From contig CAYISZ010000001.1 of the NCBI GenBank assembly GCA_964366455.1, positions 20,468 through 84,467 on the forward strand: a stretch of 64,000 nt of DNA. The letters are read 5' to 3'. Positions within the stretch are counted from its first letter, which is position 1. Each line of letters starts with the position of its first letter. Positions 34,423 through 42,084 of this stretch are shown piece after piece. Position numbers and translations under genes: made by a program. The stretch comes from CAZLQR01 sp964366455 (lineage in GTDB: Bacteria; Patescibacteriota; Microgenomatia; UBA1406; GWC2-37-13). Below the pieces are notes generated by a model. The model searched no databases, was not told the DNA's origin, and was given only the letters and a program-made list of their open reading frames with translations.

Positions 34423-35148
34423 TTACTCAATATCGTAGAGATACATTGTAGCGTTTTTTTTATCGACGATGCAATGAGTTTGCTTGGATTTGGAGAGTTT
34501 ATCCCACAAGCTTTTGTCTTCCAGTTCTGCCGAGTTCACTCCCGCCTTCTCCTTAATGTCCTCTTTGGTAATAATGCCGTTTACCCCGAGTACATCCAAT
34601 CTAACTGCTTCGGTTGGTTTGACTGATTCCGTAAAAATAACTTTATTCTTAACAGAGTCGCCTACAAGTTCTGTGAGATGTATGCTCTCTTGGTAAAGCA
34701 CTTCCCCGCCAAAATCGCTGACCACGTCTTTCAGTTTGTATTCATCTGCCGATTCTACCTCCAGAGTTACGACAGAATCTTTTAGGCTTTTTACTACACC
34801 CTTAAAATAACATTTTCTTATATCGGAGCTTTCGGTCAAGGTTTCTATATAGAGGGAGCCGGTCTCGTGATCGATTTGCTTTATTATGCCCGACTTTGGC
34901 GATGAGATTTTTTTAGTTCCAAAGGTTGATTTTCGTATTGCAAGAATTTCATTTGCTTCCACAGTATCTCCAACAATTTTGGACATGTGCATGAATATTT
35001 TGTCATTTGGGATTCCAAGCTCTTGAGCTATATGTATCTGAAATCCTGTTTTGGCTACGGTCCTAACAAGTGGAGTATTAAAATCAACGACCTGTCCAGG
35101 TGTCAGCTGAAGAGTGCCAGGCGCGGAAATGGAGAAAGTTATGGTCAT
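34423..35148 (-). CDS. Unknown protein with barrel-sandwich-hybrid-like segment
   Basis: A 241-residue soluble protein rich in beta structure. Residues 60-105 (GDTVEANEILAIRK, then SPKSGIIKQIDHETGSLYIE) resemble the paired hammerhead strands of lipoyl/biotinyl-like barrel-sandwich hybrids, though no lipoyl-lysine motif is present. The start lacks a signal peptide. I do not recognise the family. A -10 box TATACT at 35160-35155 lies six bases before the ATG, so it is probably transcribed from its own leaderless promoter between rpsR and the Ctp gene. A structural search would be the best test of the fold. Confidence 0.6.
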   Translation of the reverse strand: MTITFSISAPGTLQLTPGQVVDFNTPLVRTVAKTGFQIHIAQELGIPNDKIFMHMSKIVGDTVEANEILAIRKSTFGTKKISSPKSGIIKQIDHETGSLYIETLTESSDIRKCYFKGVVKSLKDSVVTLEVESADEYKLKDVVSDFGGEVLYQESIHLTELVGDSVKNKVIFTESVKPTEAVRLDVLGVNGIITKEDIKEKAGVNSAELEDKSLWDKLSKSKQTHCIVDKKNATMYLYDIE

Positions 35149-35196
35149 ACATTAAGTATACCCGATTAGGCAGAGCCAGTTTTAGTTAAAAACTTA

Positions 35197-35406
35197 TTAA
35201 GCTCCGTGGTAGGAGATATAAGGAAGTAGTCCCATGAACTGAGCGTACTTCACGTGCTTGGTTAGCATGCGTTGATGTCCTGCGCAGATTCCGGAAATTT
35301 CTCTAGAAGCAATTTTTTTTCGTGCTGATAAAAACTTCTGAAGATTGTCTGGCTCCAGAAAATTTGGGTCAATTCCGAACTGGCAAAAATAGCATTTATT
35401 TTTCAT
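35197..35406 (-). CDS. rpsR: Ribosomal protein S18
   Basis: A 69-residue S18. It begins with a short cysteine-containing segment (MKNKCYFCQFGIDP), followed by the family core DNLQKFLSARKKIASREISGICAGHQRMLTKHVKYAQFMGLLPY. The CxxC plus a later Cys suggests a zinc-binding version. It binds S6 on the small-subunit platform. The order rpsF-ssb-rpsR is the classical bacterial one and is preserved here with gaps of 10 and 3 bases. Confidence 0.96.
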   Translation of the reverse strand: MKNKCYFCQFGIDPNFLEPDNLQKFLSARKKIASREISGICAGHQRMLTKHVKYAQFMGLLPYISYHGA

Positions 35407-35416
35407 ATTGTTTTTT

Positions 35417-35932
35417 TTAGAACGGTATGTCGTCTGGATTTATAACTTCGGACTTCGAACTTACTTGCCCTGAGCCTGCCGAATGGGCTGTCTCTTTTAC
35501 TTCAACTGGCGCCTCTTGTGGCGAGCTAGGTGCATCTACTTCATGAGCTTCTGGTGAATGCTCTACATGTTCTGTCTCAGATTCTCCAGCCTGTTTAGCG
35601 CTGCTGAAAACTATGAAATCGTCCATGATAATCTCGGTGACACTTTTTTGCTGACCATCCTTAGCGGTGTAACTATGATAAGCGAGCCTGCCTTCCAGAT
35701 AGACCTTCTTTCCTTTAGACAGAAGCTTGCCACAAAGTTCTGCTAGTTTATTCCAAGCCGTGATGCGATGAAACTGCGTATCTTCTTTGGTCTGGCCTTC
35801 TGCTGTGGTCCAAGTTCTGTTTGTCGCTAGGCCAAATGTGCAAACGGCTGCACCACTTGGTGTGTACTTTACTTCAGGGTCTCTTGTCAGGTTGCCCAGA
35901 AGTACAACTTTGTTTATTGATCTACTTGCCAT
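35417..35932 (-). CDS. ssb: Single-stranded DNA-binding protein
   Basis: A 171-residue SSB. The OB-fold takes residues 1-110: SINKVVLLGNLTRDPEVKYTPSG, FHRITAWNKLAELCGKLLSKGKKVYLEGRL. The C-terminal linker is acidic and Pro/Glu-rich and the protein ends in NPDDIPF, the standard tip that docks RecO, PriA and other partners. It coats single-stranded DNA in replication and repair. It lies between rpsF and rpsR in the usual operon and starts four bases after the rpsF stop. Confidence 0.97.
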   Translation of the reverse strand: MASRSINKVVLLGNLTRDPEVKYTPSGAAVCTFGLATNRTWTTAEGQTKEDTQFHRITAWNKLAELCGKLLSKGKKVYLEGRLAYHSYTAKDGQQKSVTEIIMDDFIVFSSAKQAGESETEHVEHSPEAHEVDAPSSPQEAPVEVKETAHSAGSGQVSSKSEVINPDDIPF

Positions 35933-35935
35933 AGT

Positions 35936-36199
35936 TTACTCTTGCTCAAGCAATAAGTATCGAATTAATACTTCGTTAAATCCAAGCTTCTTTTTAAACT
36001 CAGTCACCTTGTTTTTTGGCATAGCAATTCTCCACTGATAAAGAGAAGCCTCCATCAACTTCTTGATAGGATATGCTAAAGTTTTCTTTCCGTGCTGCTT
36101 TTCGTCTTGTACAGTTCCGTCAAGAGAAGTGATGAGGGTTTTAAGATTTCCCATCTCCTCTTCCTGATTGAGCAAAAAAACGAAGTCGTATGCTGACAT
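35936..36199 (-). CDS. rpsF: Ribosomal protein S6
   Basis: An 87-residue S6, shorter than most (95-135). The order of elements matches: MSAYDFVFLLNQEEE, DGTVQDEKQHGKKTLAYPIKKLMEASLYQW and KKLGFNEVLIRYLLLEQE. It lacks the acidic tail and the glutamate-rich end of E. coli S6, a simplification. It pairs with S18 in the platform of the 30S subunit. It is the first gene of the rpsF-ssb-rpsR operon and diverges from a GT39-like gene 22 bases away; the two promoters must overlap. Confidence 0.93.
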   Translation of the reverse strand: MSAYDFVFLLNQEEEMGNLKTLITSLDGTVQDEKQHGKKTLAYPIKKLMEASLYQWRIAMPKNKVTEFKKKLGFNEVLIRYLLLEQE

Positions 36200-36208
36200 T
36201 TCAACCTA

Positions 36209-36214
36209 TATAAT
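36209..36214 (+). promoter_or_regulatory. -10 box of the GT39-like gene
   Basis: TATAAT on the plus strand ends seven bases before the ATG at 36222, predicting a leaderless transcript and supporting this start over one 54 bases upstream. Confidence 0.6.
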
Positions 36215-36221
36215 AATTGGA

Positions 36222-37817
36222 ATGAGTCCAAAAATCAAGTGGTTAGCCTGGGGAGCGATTATTGTTCTGCTCGTCTGCACGCGCCTTATCAACCTTTCGT
36301 GGGGGTTGCCTTACCCGTTTCACCCCGATGAGCGGAATATGGCCAATGCAATTCAAGGATTGAATTGCGAAATTTCAAATTTCAAATTTCAAATTTCAAA
36401 TTGCTTTAACCCTCATTTTTTTGCATACGGACAACTTCCGATTTATCTTGGGTACGCGCTTGTACTGCTCAGCAGAATAACTTCGCGGATTTCAGGCGCA
36501 ATACGTTTTGACGAAGCTGTCATGGCGTTACGCTTCATTTCCTTCGCCGCATCGTTGTTAACCGCATATGTTTCGTTCAAAATTCTCAAACAATTCATAC
36601 CTAATACTAGATACTTGCTACTTTATACTCTTCCCTTGGTCTTCTCCCCTGCCCTAATCCAGTTCGCACATTTTGGGACGACAGAGTCGCTGTTAATGTT
36701 AATTTTCACTTGGTTAGTATATCTTTGTCTAAAGCTTGGCTCAAAGCGCGACTCGAAAGATGTAGATAGTATATATATATGGATCGGGGTGGTGACTGGA
36801 CTAGCTATAGCGACCAAGGTATCATCTCTTTTGTTTGCCGCTGTTCCATTTTTAACAATTTCAACTTCACCTCGGACTTTTAAAAATGAGTCGAAATATG
36901 AAAAATTTTGGCAGATTTTTAATGAATTAATTTTTGTTGGGTTTGTTACTGGAGCTACCGCAATCCTTTTTTCTCCATACAACTTGATTTCATGGAAAGA
37001 GTTCATTGGCTCAATCGATTATGAATCTATGGTGGCAACAGGAAAAGCTTTGGTTTTTTATACGCGAACTTTTACAGAATCAGTACCGGTGCTATTTCAG
37101 TTTGAGCGAATATTCCCCTACGCACTTGGGTGGCCTGTTTTCGTACTTTTTCTCATTGGATTTTTGACTCTACCATGGAAGAGAAATTACAATATTTTAA
37201 GAGTTGCCTTCTTAATATATTTTCTACCCAGTGCTTTTCTTTTTACAAAATGGACCAGATTCATGGCACCAGTAATGCCACTAATGGTAGTAATTGCAGT
37301 TCTCTTTGTTTCAAAATTGCCAAAACGCTTGGGTTATTTTGCCTGCCTATTATTAATTATCCCCGGGATATTGTTTTTGAAGGTTTACACAACGCCCGAC
37401 GTTCGATTTCAGGCTTCTGAATGGATGGATAAAAATATTCCGAACAATTCGTATGTACTACAAGAAACGGCGAACGTGGTGGACCTACCGGTTTATGATA
37501 GAACTTATAACTTAGAACATAGAGCTTTTAAGAACATATCATTCAATTTCTATGACCTAGATGCAGATAAGAAGCTACAAGAAGACTTACTAAAGCATCT
37601 TAAAAAAGCGGACTATATTATTGTTCCTTCACGTCGAATATTTAAGAATCATAAAGCAGACAAATATCCAATACTGAATGAATATTACGACAAATTGTTC
37701 TCTGGAAAATTAGAGTTTAAACAAGTGGCGGAGTTTAAAATTCTTGACGATGAAGACGCTGAGGAGACCTGGACGGTTTTTGATCATCCGGTGGTAAGAA
37801 TATTTAAGAGAATGTAG
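36222..37817 (+). CDS. GT39/PMT-like membrane glycosyltransferase
   Basis: A 531-residue polytopic protein. After a first helix (WLAWGAIIVLLVCTRLINL) an external loop has PYPFHPDERNMANAIQG, the conserved Asp-Glu position of the GT-C enzymes that use polyprenyl-phosphate sugars. About ten further hydrophobic segments follow and the last 120 residues are soluble. It may glycosylate lipids or proteins outside the membrane. The chosen ATG is seven bases after a TATAAT; the longer frame starts within rpsF on the other strand. Codons about 49-60 come from a repeat of the TTTCAAA family (see separate entry), inserted in the first external loop. Confidence 0.82.
   Translation: MSPKIKWLAWGAIIVLLVCTRLINLSWGLPYPFHPDERNMANAIQGLNCEISNFKFQISNCFNPHFFAYGQLPIYLGYALVLLSRITSRISGAIRFDEAVMALRFISFAASLLTAYVSFKILKQFIPNTRYLLLYTLPLVFSPALIQFAHFGTTESLLMLIFTWLVYLCLKLGSKRDSKDVDSIYIWIGVVTGLAIATKVSSLLFAAVPFLTISTSPRTFKNESKYEKFWQIFNELIFVGFVTGATAILFSPYNLISWKEFIGSIDYESMVATGKALVFYTRTFTESVPVLFQFERIFPYALGWPVFVLFLIGFLTLPWKRNYNILRVAFLIYFLPSAFLFTKWTRFMAPVMPLMVVIAVLFVSKLPKRLGYFACLLLIIPGILFLKVYTTPDVRFQASEWMDKNIPNNSYVLQETANVVDLPVYDRTYNLEHRAFKNISFNFYDLDADKKLQEDLLKHLKKADYIIVPSRRIFKNHKADKYPILNEYYDKLFSGKLEFKQVAEFKILDDEDAEETWTVFDHPVVRIFKRM
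36367..36403. repeat. TTTCAAA repeat inserted in frame in the GT39-like gene
   Basis: Four tandem AATTTCAAATTTC-type units, the reverse complement of the intergenic family at 25583 and 34326, encode the peptide CEISNFKFQISNC in the first external loop. The frame is kept. Confidence 0.8.
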
Positions 37818-37849
37818 TATATTGTATATATAAGTATTAATCTCAAATT

Positions 37850-38641
37850 ATGAATAAAACTATCTATCAAGTTACAGGAGCAATATTTTTACTTTTAGTT
37901 TTGGTCAAGCTATTTAACGTCTCCTATCCGGTAAATATTCGTGTTGTAAACTCAACCGAATCGGCTGAGTTTACCGTTGTTGGAACTGGCAAGGTAGATG
38001 TAGTCCCCGATGTTGCAGTTATTGACGCTGGAATAACGGTAAGTAATTTACCTACAGCAGATGAGGCAAAGAAAGAAATGACAGCAGTAAACAACAGAAT
38101 TATTCAGGTGGTTAAGGCGATTGGTATTGAAAAAAAAGATATAGAAACAAGTAATTTCAATATTTATCCTGAGTATGAGACGAGCGGTATAGTGCGACCG
38201 ATGATGCTTGAGAAATCAGCTACCGCAGGAACTTCCGATTCAGCATCTAAAATTTCAGGGTACAGTGGCACAGCAAGTGTGACAATTAAGGTTCGGAAAA
38301 AAGAACTTGCCCCTCAAGTAATCTCAAATGTAACTGGTGCGGGTGCGACCAATGTATCAGGTCCAAGATTTATGGTGGATGATCCACAATCTTATCGTGA
38401 AAAAGCTCGATCTGAGGCAATAAAAAATGCTCAAGAGCAGGCTAAAAAACTTTCAAAAGAACTCGGAATCAAACTGGGAAAAGTAACTAATATGATTGAG
38501 TCCGGCAATGGCCCGTATTACGATTATGGTCGCGGTGGTGTTGAAACCATGAGCGCTAAAGCGTTGCCAGAATCTCCAATATTTCAAGAAGGAACAGATA
38601 CCGTATCTTCAACTGTGACGCTATTCTTCGAACGGAAGTAA
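37850..38641 (+). CDS. SIMPL-domain (DUF541) envelope protein
   Basis: A 263-residue protein. An N-terminal hydrophobic segment (YQVTGAIFLLLVLVKLFNV) acts as signal or anchor. The remainder matches the SIMPL/DUF541 family: FTVVGTGKVDVVPDVAVIDAGITV at the start, the central NFNIYPEYE and GYSGTASVTIKVR strands, and REKARSEAIKNAQEQAKKLSKELGIKLGK near the end. Family members are periplasmic or surface proteins of poorly known role, some linked to oxidative stress. The gene has a candidate promoter (TATTAA at 37835-37840) just before the ATG, and converges with the next gene. Confidence 0.9.
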   Translation: MNKTIYQVTGAIFLLLVLVKLFNVSYPVNIRVVNSTESAEFTVVGTGKVDVVPDVAVIDAGITVSNLPTADEAKKEMTAVNNRIIQVVKAIGIEKKDIETSNFNIYPEYETSGIVRPMMLEKSATAGTSDSASKISGYSGTASVTIKVRKKELAPQVISNVTGAGATNVSGPRFMVDDPQSYREKARSEAIKNAQEQAKKLSKELGIKLGKVTNMIESGNGPYYDYGRGGVETMSAKALPESPIFQEGTDTVSSTVTLFFERK

Positions 38642-38655
38642 CTTCTGTTAAATCA

Positions 38656-39021
38656 TTAAGTTTGGCGAAAACTTGGACGTCCATTTTTGTCGTAAAAAAT
38701 TACTTTTTCAAAAAACCTTACGTCATTCTCTATATATCCCAGATAAACTATAGACGGTTTTTTCCTATGCGAAAAATATACAGGTTTTTTACCATCGCGA
38801 CCAGATAAATATTTAGGCTTTATTTTGGGATTAACCTCTGTAGTTTGTCTAAGAATTTTTCTTAACTTCGCTTTCGCTCGTGCACGATCTAACTCAGTGT
38901 CCGGAACACCAGCATAAGAAAAGAATGCTTCAGCGACACTATTGCTGATCATAATTGACGGCTTTGGTCTTTCCACATTTCTGACGTTTGGAGAAATGAG
39001 TCTTTCTGCTGTTACTGACAT
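38656..39021 (-). CDS. Small basic protein of unknown function
   Basis: A 121-residue basic protein that I cannot assign. It has an N-terminal helix-rich part (SNSVAEAFFSYAGVPDTELDRARAKAKLRKILRQ) and a C-terminal part with aromatic strands (KKPSIVYLGYIENDVRFFEKVIFYD). No transmembrane segment or metal motif is visible. Its ATG follows a terminator T tract by only two bases, without any ribosome-binding site, so expression probably depends on read-through from the promoter at 39149 (see the leader entry) or on a start further inside. The gene is small but the codon usage and the C-terminal pattern look real. Confidence 0.6.
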   Translation of the reverse strand: MSVTAERLISPNVRNVERPKPSIMISNSVAEAFFSYAGVPDTELDRARAKAKLRKILRQTTEVNPKIKPKYLSGRDGKKPVYFSHRKKPSIVYLGYIENDVRFFEKVIFYDKNGRPSFRQT

Positions 39022-39023
39022 AT

Positions 39024-39046
39024 AAAAAAACCCGCCGATTGGCGGG
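39024..39046 (-). terminator. Rho-independent terminator, possibly an attenuator
   Basis: On the minus strand CCCGCC-AATC-GGCGGG is followed by seven T residues, which end two bases before the ATG of the gene at 39021. It could terminate cysS transcripts, or act as a conditional terminator for the downstream gene. Confidence 0.85.
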
Positions 39047-39085
39047 ATTGTTAAGGTTAATGTTGGTATACCTCAATCCACGCCG

Positions 39086-39136
39086 TTAGGCGGTGATAAT
39101 GAGGAGACCAAGAATTGCATTAGCATTAAATTTCAT
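39086..39136 (-). CDS. Possible 16-residue leader peptide
   Basis: A very short frame, MKFNANAILGLLIITA, starts seven bases after a TATAAT (39149-39144), the same spacing as the leaderless starts of larger genes in this window. Its stop codon lies inside a CCGCC-TAA-CGGCG stem, and the transcript continues through a second, T-tailed hairpin into the gene at 39021. This is the layout of a ribosome-controlled attenuator, and the peptide is rich in Ile/Leu as in branched-chain leader peptides. It may instead be a small membrane peptide or chance. Confidence 0.4.
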   Translation of the reverse strand: MKFNANAILGLLIITA

Positions 39137-39143
39137 TAAAATA

Positions 39144-39149
39144 ATTATA
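39144..39149 (-). promoter_or_regulatory. -10 box of the leader transcript downstream of cysS
   Basis: TATAAT in the context TTG-TATAAT on the minus strand, in the 155-base gap after cysS. Transcription would start near 39137, giving an RNA of about 110 bases up to the terminator. Confidence 0.5.
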
Positions 39150-39176
39150 CAAAAATTTCCTAAAAAAACAATATTA

Positions 39177-40583
39177 TTAATTGATTTTTTTAACAGAGTA
39201 GTTGTCACCAATATCCTCTACCCTATATCCTAGTTTCTCTATCTCAGCTCTTAGTTGATCGGACGTAGTGAAGTCTTTATTTTTTCTTGCTGTTTCTCTT
39301 TTCATCACAAGTTCAAGAATGTTTTTAGGAATCAGTTCTTCGTTTAGTTCTTTTAGATTGAGGCCAAGAACTTGATCAAGTTCATACAGCAAATCCAGTT
39401 TGTCTTCAGAAGGAATGTTGGACTTAAGCATAGACCAGACAACTGCCACTGCCTGAGGCATTTGAAGATCGTTCTCAAGTGCGGCTCTGAATTGGGATCT
39501 GAATGTATCGACTTGAATTAATTTATCTTCCGAAATCATTTGTCTGTCCGTCTGTTTTCTCAGGGCCAAAACTAGTTCTCGTAATTTAATCAAACTGTTC
39601 TGTGCGCCTTCCAGCGATTCCCACGTAAAGTTCATTTGCTGTCTGTACTGAGTTTGTGTAAATAAGTAGCGAAGCGCTATCGGGTCTACATTTTTCTTTT
39701 TAATATCTTTAAGAGTGTAAAAATTTTGAAGAGACTTGCTCATCTTAACCCCATCAACCAAAAGAAATTCGTTGTGAAACCATTGCTTTACAAATGGTTT
39801 ACCGGTTGCTGTTTCGGACTGTGCGATTTCGTTTTCATGGTGAACAGGAATATGGTCCACACCACCGGAGTGAATATCAATGGTTTTACCAAGATACTTC
39901 ATGCTCATAGCCGAACACTCAATGTGCCATCCGGGAAAACCTTCTCCCCATGGTGAGCTCCAGTGCATTTCGTGATTGGCAAAACGTCCAACTGTTTTGA
40001 ACCATAACGCAAAATCAGCGGGATTTTTTTTCTCAGGATCTGCCACAACCTCTTTGCGAGCTTGCTGAATTTTTTCGTCAAGTTTCTGTCCAGACAGCTT
40101 TCCGTAGTTAGCGAATTTTGCCGTTTCAAAATAGATAGCTTCCTTTGTTTCGTAAGCGAATCCTTTTTCCACCAACTTTTTTACAAGCTCAATCATTTCT
40201 TCAATATGATCAGTTGCTTTGCAGGTTGTTTCAGCGGGAAGAATGTTAAGAGCCTTCATTGTCTCAAAAAAATTATCGGCATAAAATTTCGCAACATCCC
40301 AGACCGATTTGCCCGATGACTTTGCGCCTTTCTCCAATTTGTCCTCTCCCTCATCGGTGTCCCCTGTCAGGTGTCCAACATCGGTGATATTCATTACGTG
40401 ATTTACTTTTAGCCCAAGATATGTGAGAGTTCGTTTTAGGAAATCAGTGTTCGTATAAGCACGCATGTGACCGATATGTGTGAAGTCGTACACGGTAGGA
40501 CCGCACGAGTAAAAAGAAACTTCAGGAGGCATTTGAGGTTTAAACTCTTCAATTTCTCTCGATGCAGTATTGTATAGTTTCAT
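39177..40583 (-). CDS. cysS: Cysteinyl-tRNA synthetase
   Basis: A 468-residue class I synthetase. The zinc ligand Cys27 in FYSCGPTVYDF leads into the HIGH motif (THIGHMRAY, residues 36-39). WHIECSAMSMKYLG and HIPVHHENEIAQSE hold the other zinc ligands, and the signature lysine loop is VKMSKSLQNF. The C-terminal helical domain ends with LRAEIEKLGYRVEDIGDNYSVK. It charges tRNA-Cys. An extended -10, TGC-TACAAT, at 40598-40590 ends six bases before the ATG, so the message is probably leaderless. Length is close to E. coli CysS (461). Confidence 0.97.
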   Translation of the reverse strand: MKLYNTASREIEEFKPQMPPEVSFYSCGPTVYDFTHIGHMRAYTNTDFLKRTLTYLGLKVNHVMNITDVGHLTGDTDEGEDKLEKGAKSSGKSVWDVAKFYADNFFETMKALNILPAETTCKATDHIEEMIELVKKLVEKGFAYETKEAIYFETAKFANYGKLSGQKLDEKIQQARKEVVADPEKKNPADFALWFKTVGRFANHEMHWSSPWGEGFPGWHIECSAMSMKYLGKTIDIHSGGVDHIPVHHENEIAQSETATGKPFVKQWFHNEFLLVDGVKMSKSLQNFYTLKDIKKKNVDPIALRYLFTQTQYRQQMNFTWESLEGAQNSLIKLRELVLALRKQTDRQMISEDKLIQVDTFRSQFRAALENDLQMPQAVAVVWSMLKSNIPSEDKLDLLYELDQVLGLNLKELNEELIPKNILELVMKRETARKNKDFTTSDQLRAEIEKLGYRVEDIGDNYSVKKIN

Positions 40584-40589
40584 TTACTC

Positions 40590-40598
40590 ATTGTAGCA
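40590..40598 (-). promoter_or_regulatory. Extended -10 promoter of cysS
   Basis: TGC-TACAAT on the minus strand, with six bases between the box and the ATG at 40583. Confidence 0.6.
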
Positions 40599-40670
40599 AT
40601 AATCCGCCTGAAGGTAAATTCATTTGCCAAACAACTCACCGTGTTCGTGCTTTGGTGGCGAAGTGAAAAG

Positions 40671-41303
40671 TTACTCTGGCAAATCAAAATGAACCCTAAT
40701 TAACTCTTGTGCGTAAGCGTGAACTTCATCGTGATTAAAGGGCGTTGCAGTTAAAGTTGTCCTTTGATCTACTCCTCGAGTTCTTTTTATATTCCTATGC
40801 ACGTCGTGAGTGAAAATGATTTGAAGTTTTCCTTTCCCAAAACTATCAGGAAATCTTTTTCTCAGTACTTTTACCATTTCTTCCTTATGATGAATGTATT
40901 TTGGAAGTCTCGCGTTTCTATCCTGGGCAGTATACTCTACGATTACTGCGCTACCTTGACCTTCATCATCACTCAAAATAAGTCCATCGGGTAAATATTC
41001 ATTCAATATCCCACCCTGAAGTAAAGTGTGTGCTGGAAGTCCACCATATAAATCAAGAAAGTGCTCTTGAGTTTGATCTGGATCGAGCAATCTTTGGTGA
41101 GGTTTTAATCTAGCTCGAAACCACAGATAACCAATCTCCTCAAACACTCTGCCAGTAAAACTTTTCTGAAACTCCATTGGAAAAAAATGACGACGTGATT
41201 CGATAAATGCATTGGTGTTCTGAATTAATGCATCGAAGCGGTCTGACGAACGGAAAAGTTCTCTGAAGTCGGCATGATTAGGTTGCGGATTTTCTTTTAG
41301 CAT
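40671..41303 (-). CDS. Unknown protein, possibly PD-(D/E)xK nuclease-like
   Basis: A 210-residue soluble protein. A segment GRVFEEIGYLWFRAR is followed by LPDGLILSDDEGQGSAVIVEYTA, a layout like the PD-x(n)-E-x-K core of restriction-type nucleases, but the final residue is Thr rather than Lys, so activity is uncertain. C-terminal strands KGKLQIIFTHDV and helices complete the fold. The promoter TGC-TATAAT lies about 20 bases upstream of the ATG. No partner gene (methylase or helicase) is next to it; neighbours are cysS and tRNA-Pro. I would treat the nuclease assignment as a lead only. Confidence 0.55.
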   Translation of the reverse strand: MLKENPQPNHADFRELFRSSDRFDALIQNTNAFIESRRHFFPMEFQKSFTGRVFEEIGYLWFRARLKPHQRLLDPDQTQEHFLDLYGGLPAHTLLQGGILNEYLPDGLILSDDEGQGSAVIVEYTAQDRNARLPKYIHHKEEMVKVLRKRFPDSFGKGKLQIIFTHDVHRNIKRTRGVDQRTTLTATPFNHDEVHAYAQELIRVHFDLPE

Positions 41304-41348
41304 GCTTTGTATTAAACACGAAGATTATAGCAGGAAGAAAAGAAAGAG

Positions 41349-41410
41349 CCCGCCACAATTTAGCATTCGAACACGTCTGACGTGTCTCATGCTGCATTTG
41401 TTGGCGGACA
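41349..41410. repeat. Nested inverted repeat downstream of tRNA-Pro
   Basis: Outer arms CCGCCA/TGGCGG, middle arms AGCAT/ATGCT and a perfect inner pair ACACGTC/GACGTGT form one long imperfect hairpin. On the minus strand it lies about 45 bases after the tRNA and is followed by CTCTTTCTTTTCTT, so it may terminate or process the tRNA transcript. Confidence 0.6.
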
Positions 41411-41455
41411 TAAGAAAGCCTAATTACTCGCTCCGCTCGCAAACGCTTTCTAATG

Positions 41456-41528
41456 TCGGGGTGCCGGGAATTGAACCCGGTGTCTCAGCGTCCCGAACGC
41501 TGCATGTTTCCGATACACTACACCCCGA
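41456..41528 (-). tRNA. tRNA-Pro (anticodon CGG)
   Basis: The minus strand folds into a complete cloverleaf of 73 bases. The acceptor arm pairs TCGGGGT with ACCCCGA, the anticodon stem is CAGCG/CGCTG around the loop TTCGGGA, giving anticodon CGG (codon CCG), and the T arm is CCGGG-TTCAATT-CCCGG. CCA is not encoded. A DUF-type gene ends ten bases upstream on the same strand. Confidence 0.95.
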
Positions 41529-41538
41529 AGTTGAAAAG

Positions 41539-42078
41539 TTAATGTTTCCCGCTACCTTTCATTTCTGGTTGATTCTCTTGTACTGCAAGTTTAGTTCTTT
41601 TCTTTTTCTTCGCAAATAATCCTCCTCGTGCTACCTTTCCTTCAGGAGCATCTGAGTCTCTATTTGCCATAAGTCTTCTTTTTATTTCTTCTTGGCGTCT
41701 TTGCTCATCCGACAGTTCCTGTTCTTTTTCTTGCTGTTCAGTCTGAGCTTCCCGTTTTATCTCATGATCCTGCTCCCCCTTTACTCGGTGAAATAATCTG
41801 CTTCGAACTTCGGCCAGTTTTTTTTGTTCATCCTGTTTCTTCTTTTGTTCAAGATCAGAAAGCTCGTGCTCCCCTTTCACTTTATCCACTTTAAGCGGAG
41901 TGTGATTTTCTGGTGCTTGCGGTGTTTCGGGCGATGCTGGTTGTTCCGCTGAAGAATCTTGCTTATTAAAGGCTTCAAGTGGATTGAAGGTTCTAAGTAC
42001 CTCACCTGCGGCTCGCTTTGGAATTTCACCAAGAGTCTCTAGAGTGTCTAAAACTTTGGAGATGCGTTGTTTTTTCAT
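41539..42078 (-). CDS. Charged, coiled-coil protein of unknown function
   Basis: A 179-residue highly charged protein. It begins MKKQRISKVLDTLETLGEIP, has a disordered Pro/Glu-rich linker (about residues 40-65), then a long Glu/Gln/Lys-rich helix or coiled coil (EQKKKQDEQKKLAEVRSRLF and EQQEKEQELSDEQRRQEEIK), and a basic tail with FAKKKKRTK. Proteins with this outline recur in CPR genomes and may belong to an uncharacterised Pfam family (I believe DUF5660, but cannot check). It sits between an iron-sulfur assembly-type gene and tRNA-Pro. Function is unknown; RNA or membrane-surface binding would fit the charge pattern. Confidence 0.7.
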   Translation of the reverse strand: MKKQRISKVLDTLETLGEIPKRAAGEVLRTFNPLEAFNKQDSSAEQPASPETPQAPENHTPLKVDKVKGEHELSDLEQKKKQDEQKKLAEVRSRLFHRVKGEQDHEIKREAQTEQQEKEQELSDEQRRQEEIKRRLMANRDSDAPEGKVARGGLFAKKKKRTKLAVQENQPEMKGSGKH

Positions 42079-42084
42079 ATATCG

